DNA from: Spodoptera frugiperda
Taxonomy: Eukaryota; Arthropoda; Insecta; Lepidoptera; Noctuidae
DNA: 64,000 nt
Direction: 5' to 3'
NCBI RefSeq assembly: GCF_023101765.2
Contig: NC_064213.1
Coordinates: 3,348,001 to 3,412,000, forward strand
In this document: one piece after another, positions 57,381-64,000 of the stretch
Position numbering within the stretch: the first letter of the stretch is position 1
How the letters are laid out: every line of letters starts with the position of its first letter
Position numbers and translations under genes: made by a program
Notes under the pieces: model-generated
The model's database searches: none
The model's input: only the letters and a program-made list of their open reading frames with translations
Told to the model about the DNA's origin: nothing

Positions 57381-57520
57381 ATATCATTAAAACTTAAAAC
57401 GGGATATTTACTCTGTTTATTACTTTTTGTGATCATGGCGCTTGCAACAGTGCCGAAATATCGGAAACTCACAAAAACTAATAAACATGGTAAATATCCC
57501 GTTTTAAGTTGTAATGATAT
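57381..57520. mobile_element. MITE T with 25-bp inverted ends
   Basis: ATATCATTAAAACTTAAAAC then GGGATATTTAC at left; GTAAATATCCCGTTTTAAGT then TGTAATGATAT at right. 140 bp. Confidence 0.78.
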
Positions 57521-58148
57521 TACTAGTGACCATGTCAGTTTAAAAACTTTTATATCGATTTAAACAAGTTATAAATACAGCAAAATTATTCGCTGTACTT
57601 TAGCGCAATGGACGCTTGTGCTGTTACGTACATGCGCAAAAATTAAACGAATTTTGCGCAAACAAATGAATTGGTTTGCGCAAGTATGTGTTCATTACAA
57701 TGCATGTATTCTAATAAACCAATTATTTTTTAAATGTTGCCTTTTATATGCCTGTTAAAGCACTTGTTCTATTCAAATTTTAAATAATCTCCTTGTATCC
57801 TTAACTAACAAAAGATTATTATTTCTTCACAGTATTCTATATCATGTAAAAAGTTGTTACGCTACTTGAAACCATGAACACACTGTTATTTCATTCAGTG
57901 TTCATAGTATACGCCAAACAAACTGCATACAGACCAAAGTAAGAAAGAATATTCTCATCAATTGAGAGAATTTAAGTAATTTTAACACATATTTGTGTAG
58001 GGCACAGAATGTAATAAAAAAAACATTCTTGTGCATACATTGTGCAAGTTGTTAACATAATTTAATAATTTCCTAAATGTAATTAGATCGTAATGTTTGA
58101 TTAACTCAAGTATCAAGACTACTTGGTATTCGTTTCATAAGAACGACT
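57521..58148. other. Region downstream of Ptpmeg, nothing recognised
   Basis: Contains a GCGCAAA-rich patch near 57630-57685. No other feature. Confidence 0.35.
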
Positions 58149-58154
58149 TTTATT
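58149..58154 (-). terminator. Ptpmeg: Candidate poly(A) signal of Ptpmeg
   Basis: An AATAAA hexamer on the minus strand lies about 330 nt beyond the stop codon. It is the first clear one I noticed, but the region is AT-rich, so the true cleavage site could be elsewhere. Confidence 0.3.
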
Positions 58155-58162
58155 TTGTTCTT

Positions 58163-58287
58163 TAACCGCCATACTCAGTCATTTAATGGTTACATACTTA
58201 ACCCAGTCCTTAGCAATGGGTTTCGATACAAAATCGTTACTAAGGAATAGTTTAAGTAATCATTAAATGTCTCCGAGTGCGGCAGTT
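58163..58287. mobile_element. Palindromic MITE P in the Ptpmeg 3' region
   Basis: TAACCGCCATACTCAGTCAT, TTACATACTTAACCCAG mirrored by GGAATAGTTTAAGTAATCAT, GAGTGCGGCAGTTAG. It lies within 325 bp of the stop codon, so it may be transcribed as part of the 3' UTR. Confidence 0.72.
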
Positions 58288-58484
58288 AGTCTTATAGCAA
58301 AACCCTTAATCCTAAAACCGAACTCTAGTAAAAAGTATTGCACACACAAATTACTACCTTATTAAACTACAATTTAAGGTCCAAATTCACGATTTAGCGT
58401 ATACTAATGAACACGTACATACCTTAATACGATCAGTCAGGTATATAGTCGACTGTACAATAATTGGCAAGGGAGTTATATTAA

Positions 58485-58571
58485 TCAGTTCGATCCGTTC
58501 TCCGATGATGCCTTCGTCAGTCCTTGCGTGTACGCAGTCTGTATGCTTTCACATACGAACTTGTACTGACT
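58485..58571 (-). CDS. Ptpmeg: Ptpmeg last coding exon
   Basis: The exon encodes SQYKFVCESIQTAYTQGLTK, a short polar tail ASSENGSN and a TGA stop at 58485-58487. SQYKFVCE is the last conserved PTP helix. The acceptor is TTCCACAG. No C-terminal PDZ ligand or membrane anchor is present. Confidence 0.92.
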   Translation of the reverse strand, partial: SQYKFVCESIQTAYTQGLTKASSENGSN

Positions 58572-61500
58572 CTGTGGAAAGAGATTTTTTTATTAAGATT
58601 TATGTAACATATTACCTTTTTGCTTATTGTTAATGTTTTATGCAATGTTAGGGTTAGTGTATTAGCTTAATTTATTTGTTTTATACAAATGTAATAATTT
58701 AAAAAAAGTATGTAGACGAATTGTTGTTAAGTAGTAATATTGTGGTGGTAAATTATGAATAAATGAATAGCAAAAAGATTATTAAAGTTTTTAAAAGTAT
58801 TAGCTTTAATTGGACTGGAGTTATCCAGTCTTACATAATGACGTTCTAAGAGATTCTAATTCAAGATTAATATATCTGTGTGTCATGTGTACGGTTTTAT
58901 TTTTAATGTGTAAAGATGTATTTGACATCGCCTCAAATACGAGTGACGTGATGATTAAATATTAATCCTATTATATTAGTCATGTTATAAATACATATAA
59001 CAAATATAATACTCTGGAGTCTAGAAAATGTGACCTCTAAATTTCATCCCATTAATTTTAAAACATTGTTATGAACCGTCTTTTAACCTAACCTACAATA
59101 TTAAAACATGAATTAACTAGTGCACATACCGCGTTCTGTATGCACATGGGTCGCTGCGCCCGCATGGCGCGGACGAGGTCGAGCGGGTACAGAGGCTGCC
59201 CCCGGGCGGCGAGTGCCAGCGCCACCTCGCAGAGCACGAGCGCGCCCGTGCGGCCCACGCCCGCCGAGCAGTGCACTACCATCGGGGGGTCCAACTCGCG
59301 CTCCTCCTCGCCTTCTTCGGGCTCCACTACTGTCGGTATCACTGGTGGACATACGAATATTATTAAATCTCTAGTCTACTAGTATATAAGACACCATAGA
59401 AAACATAATTGTGTCTTGCGTAGATCTGCGTTCCCGGCATACTAAGGGTTAGACTATAAGCTATACATAGTTATAGATAAAAAAATAACAATCTAGAAGG
59501 ATTGAATTACAGGAATCTTCTTTTTTAACGTTAATACGTCTGCGTTGGACTATCAACCCGACAAATCTGATGTTTTGTTTCAATGATTTTAATTCAGGCT
59601 TAGCCCTTTAAGTTATAAATTCTTGTCAATTACTTTGTGAGAGTTTAAGTTAATCTCAAATGCATATGGTTTATTACTTTGAGTTTTTAAAGCGAGTTTC
59701 AACTCCTTATCTATTATTCTTTCTTACCTCAACAGATGAATACATTTCTTCTCTTTAAAATACAATTCCTTGTATCTACCACTATTTAACACATTACATA
59801 CAACCTACTCCCATTTAAGTAGTGCTAAGCTAGTATAATCATAATTATAGAAGTAGCGTTACTAACTAGGCCTCCGGTTCCGTAGCTGCGAGCAGAGTTG
59901 CGTGAAGCTGATGAAGGCGGCGGCGTCGTCGGGCACGCCGTGGTCGGGCCACGCCGTGTACTGCAGCTGGCACACCGACCGGGACCCGCCGCCACTCTCC
60001 TGGGGGGACAGGCATTCGTGTTTAATACTAGACATTAGTAAATATAAATATAATTAAGTGCGTTAATAGGCATTAACACTAAACATAAATTATTATGTCG
60101 TGGTGTCGTGGTGGCCCGGAGGTTTAAGCCGCCCGCTTTTCATGCATGAGTGTGGGTTCGAAACCTAGCAACACTGTGACCTGTGGGCCTACTCTAATTC
60201 AACGAATAACTAATTTTCGAAGAACAAAAATGAACGAATGAAATGAAAATAAATAAGTAGTTTTTGATTTGAAAATAAATTTCATTAGTAAATCAATAAA
60301 ACCTACGGCCGAAGATTAAACGAAACTTCGCATTCTAGAACCGGAGTAGCCCTACTGTTTCGAGTCATATGTGCTCTCTATGATTATTTAGACACCACTG
60401 ACAAATACATTGTAAGTAAACATGAGCTTATAATTTCAAATTACAAGTTTGAAATCGCTAACGCGCAATGGCCACTTATAGGCTGTTAATGTGATGCGAA
60501 AAGAAAGAAATTATTATTATTCTTCATCTAAAAATAAAGCAACAAACCTTAATAGTCATCTCTCTCCTAATATAGTGTCCATGGTTCTGTTCGCTGTTGG
60601 TAAATATGGTGAGGTCGTTGGTTGCCTTCAGCGGGGTGGTGCCAACCTTGGGCCAATATTGGTGGCACTTGGCCCGGCCTCGCTCCGTCAGTACCGTCAA
60701 CATTACTATAAGACTGCTTTCTGATTCCCACACCATTTGCCAGAAGTCACCTACTGTTGTTGATAGAGGGCCTGGAAAAAGATAGTATTGTGTTAATTTT
60801 TTTTAGGAGCAAATAAAAGACAATAAAAACAGACGAATCTTAGTTTGGCGTGCTATCTGCACCGCCCATGGACACTCGTAACACCAGAGGAGTCACAATT
60901 GCGTTGCCAAATCTTTGGGAGTAAGAGATTTGAGTATTGGGCATTTAGGGACTGGGGGTTTGATCATGGGGGTTTGGGGTACCAATTATCTCATTCACAC
61001 GGCAAAACAAGCGTTGTTTCACGGTTTGCTGTGACATCGTGGTATCACTTCAATTACGCTAGTTATTAACCTCGTATTAAGGATCTGAATACAACGTAGT
61101 AAGCTGATCTTTAGCGTCGTATTACGCATCTTAATACCACATAGAAAGAACGCGAAAAATCTTATTACTCGTATATTAAAGTTAAGAAATCTACAGAAAA
61201 GTTTTAAGCAAAATTAACCTTTCGTATATAAAGACAACAATAGAAAATACAATGTGTCTCGTGTGGATCCGCGTCCCGGCACGCGAATAGTTAAGGTAAT
61301 ATTAATTTAAGACTACAAACCTTGCGTTGCAATATACGTAAGCACTGTATCGGAGTTAGGTATCTCCATGTTGATATACGACGCGTTGATGTAGTCGCCT
61401 GTTGGTCCATTCTTCAATATCACTCGCGTTGAATCATCTGTAACAAAACAAAAATCGAAATGTAACATTTTGTCTTTATAAGAACTTGATTTGAGTTATT

Positions 61501-63410
61501 TCGAAAGTGTAAAGAATTAACTCATTTCACATTTTACATACAGTGTAAAGGTTTATATGGTTGGTTACTTTGTTTAATTAAATCTAAATCCATTTCTTAT
61601 GTAATAATGAAGTCTTTTGGGATTTAAAAGCGTACTTAAACTATATCTCCACTAAGTAACGACTTTTTATAAGATAACGCAGCAAATGGGGCAGACTGAT
61701 CTTTTTTTTATCGTGGCACCACATTAGGATTCTGCCCTGTGTCGTGGATGCATTTAAAAATAAACAATTTTAAATACACATGACACCCTGACCCGAATCA
61801 ACAATTTATGGATCACACAGAGTTACTTCGTGCGGTAATCGAACCCACAAAACGTTGCACGGCAGCCAGTTGCTCAGCTATCGCATGAACCGTGCAGCTC
61901 AATGCACGATACGACTGCAGATATCTAAATATCTGATAGAATCAAACTGTAATAAGGACTAACTTATTAACAAACATTTACAAGGCAAAAATAACTTACA
62001 AGGCGCAATATCTCTATACCGATTCTTGTTCAAATTGCAAGGCAGTTTCGATATATTCGTCGGTTCGTCTGGTAACCTTCTCAATAAGGTCTCATATTGC
62101 TTGAGCGCGTTCCCACTGGCCAGTCCGTCGCCTAGCAACAGAATGGATTGTTCTAGAGCATCCCCTTCTGGTCTGGAGTCACCTTCCGAGAAGAGAGGCA
62201 CGAAGCATGCTTCTGGCTCTTCTGCGCCTGGATCTTCGGGAGCGTATACAGCTGGAAGGAGAAATAGAATTTAGAGAGATGTGATTTGTTATTTTTATAA
62301 TAAATATCATAAGACATACTAAATTAACTAAAAATCACGGTTTACTCAGCTAAATTAATGGAGAAAAGCGCACGTTGCTCATAATGAATAGTCCCTCTGT
62401 GACTCAAAACTAGTACAGCTTTTCTCCATTAGTTTACGTGAGTAATCCGTGATCTTTAGTTAAGATAATTTGTTAGTTGCATTGATAATAGTGTACTCAA
62501 TCGATTTCTGACTTTATTACAAAGAATTATAGTCCAAAATCTATTAAGTTTTGACAATTTGTAATGCATTTATGTAGAAAAGTAGCTCTTTCTTACCATT
62601 TGGCTTGACAACCAGTGTAAGAACACCTCTCGTGTTCCTAATCAGTTGCACGACTTGTTCGTGTGTCAGTTCGTCCACGTCCGTCCCGTTTATCGATATC
62701 ACCTGCAATATAGATGAACTTAATGAGCATGGTACGGATGTCAATTGTTACTAAGCTGTGTATTTATGGCCACAGAAATATCTGCGCAGCCAGGATACTA
62801 GTAGAATCTGGCTAAAAGACCTCTGTCCTGCAGAAGGACGGTTGTGGCCGACTATACTTTTAATTAAAGTTTTATAAAGAAACGTAGTTTAATGACAAAT
62901 GAAAAGATGAGATGTATGGAGTATTCATTCTAGCAATTACGTTAAACTAAAACGAAACAAGAGCATGTTCAGCGCTCAGCTGATTGGTTGGTTTATTCGA
63001 GCCAGCCAATCAGGGCGCAGCACGCGCACTCGTTTCGATAACTTTAAACAAAAGCAAACTCGTAATAAGGGTACAGTCACTTCATGCGAAATCTTTTCTG
63101 TAACTATATTCTTCCTTGGCGAATAAAACCATTCTCACCCCTCTGACCCAAACATATATAACATACACAAATTACACTAACCTGATCTCCCTCTTGCAAC
63201 TGCAGTCTAGTCCTACTAGCGACCCTGGACACTAGTACAGGCGCCGCCCCCCCTCCCCTGACATTGAACCCGAACAGTCCGTCAGACCCTGCCTCTAATC
63301 GGATCTTAACTCCCCCACACTCCGCAGACTCCGCCCCCTCTGAACCAGACTCTGATTCGTCTACGTAGGATAGGGGGATACGAAGAACTCGCTCTAGAAA
63401 GTCGCCTTCA
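58485..63410 (-). CDS. Ptpmeg: Ptpmeg / PTPN4-like tyrosine phosphatase, 3' eight exons
   Basis: This is the C-terminal part (about 452 residues) of a cytosolic protein tyrosine phosphatase of the FERM-PDZ-PTP class (PTPN3/PTPN4; Ptpmeg in Drosophila). Minus-strand exons are 63182-63410, 62597-62702, 62000-62251, 61321-61437, 60548-60771, 59867-59999, 59130-59341 and 58485-58571. All introns are GT-AG and every exon phase joins in frame. Order: PDZ domain with the ligand loop GLFGFNV, a linker, then the PTP domain with KNRYRDIAPYD (phosphotyrosine loop), DYINASYIN, CHQYWP, WPDHGVPDD (general acid), HCSAGVGRTG (catalytic Cys/Arg loop) and a Q-loop Gln before SQYKFVCE. All catalytic residues are present, so the enzyme should be active. 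The family dephosphorylates phosphotyrosine proteins at membrane and junctional complexes. The FERM exons lie to the right of the window; the first exon here starts with one base of a split codon. An acidic Glu-rich stretch precedes the catalytic loop. Confidence 0.93.
59130..59341 (-). CDS. Ptpmeg: Ptpmeg exon: catalytic P-loop HCSAGVGRTG
   Basis: The exon begins with IPTVVEPEEGEEERELDPP, a Glu-rich insert, then VVHCSAGVGRTG with the catalytic Cys and Arg. It continues through YPLDLVRAMRAQRPMCIQNA, containing the Q-loop. The acceptor is CCACCAG and the donor GCG|GTATGT. It is GC-rich, so long reading frames also appear on the opposite strand; these are shadows. Confidence 0.94.
59867..59999 (-). 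CDS. Ptpmeg: Ptpmeg exon: WPD loop
   Basis: The exon carries YTAWPDHGVPDD, the mobile loop with the general-acid Asp, followed by a helix ending LRNRRP. It is clearly richer in GC than flanking DNA. The acceptor is CCCCCAG. The donor A|GTTAGT lies just before in-frame stops, and the split Met codon joins the next exon exactly. Confidence 0.92.
60109..60497 (+). mobile_element. SINE S3 carrying repeat Q
   Basis: Head GTGGTGGCCCGGAGGTTTAA (A box), GTGGGTTCGAAACCTAGC (B box); body resumes at GATTATTTAGACACCACTGA and CAATGGCCACTTATAGGCTG. Confidence 0.72.
60205..60367 (-). repeat. Repeat Q nested in SINE S3
   Basis: GAACAAAAATGAACGAATGA, AAAACCTACGGCCGAAG, ACGAAACTTCGCATTC, GAACCGGAGTAGCCCTACTG; inverse of 44024-44205. 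Confidence 0.65.
60548..60771 (-). CDS. Ptpmeg: Ptpmeg exon: PTP core with DFWQMVWE and CHQYWP
   Basis: The exon encodes GPLSTTVGDFWQMVWESES, LIVMLTVLTERGRAKCHQYW and the following beta strands to MTIK. DFWQMVWE and CHQYWP are conserved PTP motifs. Acceptor TTTTCCAG, donor AAG|GTTTGT. Confidence 0.92.
60858..61062 (-). mobile_element. Family D repeat, degraded
   Basis: CACCGCCCATGGACACTCGT, ACACCAGAGGAGTCAC, GTTTCACGGTTTGCTGTGAC, GTGGTATCACTTC. In a Ptpmeg intron. Confidence 0.55.
61321..61437 (-). CDS. Ptpmeg: Ptpmeg exon: PTP core with DYINASYIN
   Basis: The exon completes the Tyr-Asp of the recognition loop and encodes STRVILKNGPTGDYINASYI up to YIATQG. DYINAS is a hallmark PTP motif. 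Acceptor GTTACAG, donor CAAG|GTTTGT; the split Gly codon is completed by the next exon. Confidence 0.92.
61716..61899 (-). mobile_element. SINE S2 in a Ptpmeg intron
   Basis: ACCACATTAGGATTCTGCCC, TGTGTCGTGGATGCATTT, CACCCTGACCCGAATCAACA, GTTACTTCGTGCGGTAATCG. Confidence 0.7.
62000..62251 (-). CDS. Ptpmeg: Ptpmeg exon: linker and start of PTP domain
   Basis: The exon encodes VYAPEDPGAEEPEACF, an acidic linker, a predicted helix (ALEQSILLLGDGLASG), then the start of the catalytic domain. It ends with KNRYRDIAP and a split Tyr codon of the phosphotyrosine recognition loop. Acceptor CTTCCAG, donor T|GTAAGT. Confidence 0.92.
62324..62463. mobile_element. MITE U with TTAA-bounded TIRs
   Basis: TTAACTAAAAATCACGG and the inverse of CCGTGATCTTTAGTTAA, about 24 bp with 2 mismatches; subterminal TAATGGAGAAAAGC / GCTTTTCTCCATTA. 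140 bp, 73 bp from the exon at 62251. Confidence 0.78.
62597..62702 (-). CDS. Ptpmeg: Ptpmeg exon: second part of PDZ domain
   Basis: The exon starts VISINGTDVDELTHEQVV and ends LTLVVKPN plus one base. INGTDV and the helix THEQVVQLIRN are the usual second half of a PDZ fold. The acceptor is TTGCAG and the donor G|GTAAGA. The split codon plus the next exon gives KPNAVY, the PDZ exit typical of PTPN4-type proteins. Confidence 0.92.
62942..63075. mobile_element. Foldback F next to the PDZ exon
   Basis: TTAAACTAAAACGAAACAAG, GCTGATTGGTTGG and GCCAATCAGGGCGCAG, CAAACTCGTAATAAGGGTAC. It ends 107 bp from exon 63182. Confidence 0.68.
63182..63410 (-). CDS. Ptpmeg: Ptpmeg exon: first part of PDZ domain
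   Basis: The exon is bounded by a TTTACAG acceptor and a CAG|GTTAGT donor. It reads from SEGDFLERVLRIPLSYVDES to LQLQEGDQ. An acidic Ser/Glu linker precedes the PDZ core; GLFGFNVRGGG is the carboxylate-binding loop and PVLVSRV the following strand. It enters in phase 2 and leaves in phase 0. The upstream exon is not in the window. Confidence 0.92.
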
Positions 63411-64000
63411 CTGTAAATTAAAAAAAATGGCTGTAGTTTAATTTTTATAATTAACAACTATAAGAACTCGTTTCACTATGTCTGAATAGTTACTATGTAT
63501 TAGATAACTTTAAAGTAAGAACGTAATTTGTATGCACTATCTGTCACATAAGTTAAAGTAGAGAGTTTTCAATCAATCAATAATTTTTGTTACAAATATT
63601 TATTTTAGAACCCCAATGCGGGTCGAAAGTAGTAGAGCATCCTCTACGTAGTAAAGTTAAACATATGTAAAATATCAAAGTACTTATGTATTCAAGTTGC
63701 TAAATCAGACATCAATTAATTTACTATTGATTGAAGAATACAATAGAAGCTTGGAATTTATGAATGATTTGCTCCCTACTCAATGTAACCATGGCTAATA
63801 GCCATGTGGTCTGTAGAGTAGATCGAGGTCTGCAGTCCAGCAATCGAATCTAACGGGCTGTATATGACATTACTTATTATATCAGATATAAGACGTCCAC
63901 TGCTGAACATAGGGTCTCCCCCAATGACTTCCAGATAGGCCGGTAGGAAGCGACCTGCATCCAGCGGCTCCCTACGACCTTAACCAGGTCGTCTATCCAC
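63411..64000 (-). other. Intron of Ptpmeg, with interspersed repeat at the right edge
   Basis: No further coding exon with splice sites was seen. From about 63779 the DNA matches a repeat very common in moth genomes (phrases such as GTCCACTGCTGAACATAGG and CTTCCAGATAGGCCGG, recognised from memory). Its class was not determined. Confidence 0.5.

Noticed and set aside
59113..59382. Several 79-84 residue frames on both strands
   Set aside because: They overlap the GC-rich catalytic exon of Ptpmeg. Only the frame with HCSAGVGRTG joins the neighbouring exons.

Overview
The window looks like nuclear DNA of a moth, probably noctuid-like. It is AT-rich, has small exons in long introns, and is packed with the short interspersed repeats usual in Lepidoptera: three tRNA-derived SINE families, several MITE and foldback families, and fragments of RTE-like and Jockey-like LINEs and of Copia. 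The order-level placement rests on repeat style and on gene similarity recalled from memory; no search was run.

Two protein-coding genes can be built from splice-consistent exons, both on the minus strand. At the right end (58485-63410) are the last eight exons of a Ptpmeg/PTPN4-type non-receptor tyrosine phosphatase: the whole PDZ domain, the linker and the full PTP catalytic domain to the stop codon. Its N-terminal FERM half must lie beyond base 64000.

At the left (2614-30841) is an eight-exon gene for a predicted single-pass membrane protein: signal peptide, four 24-residue repeats, a Pro-rich stretch, two fibronectin-III-like regions, a 47-nt micro-exon and a C-terminal transmembrane segment with a short basic tail. 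I cannot name it. One of its exons (7328-7509) carries a single-base frameshift relative to the phases of its neighbours. A second signal-peptide exon at 36756-37019 could be an alternative first exon of this gene or the start of another gene.

The remainder is intron or intergenic DNA filled with repeats, many nested. Notable are a 1.7-kb Copia-type LTR element (34823-36503) with near-identical LTRs and TSD TAATT but no reverse transcriptase, MITEs inside SINEs that expose their target-site duplications, a 1-kb TIR element with repeated GGCCA motifs (19684-20681), a 440-bp tandem duplication (21775-22677), and an isolated GC-rich block (51171-51310) that may be a promoter. I see no prokaryotic features, CRISPR array, rRNA or genuine tRNA gene. 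No clearly new biological system is visible; the most useful leads are the unnamed receptor-like gene with its frameshift and the compact trans-mobilised Copia derivative.
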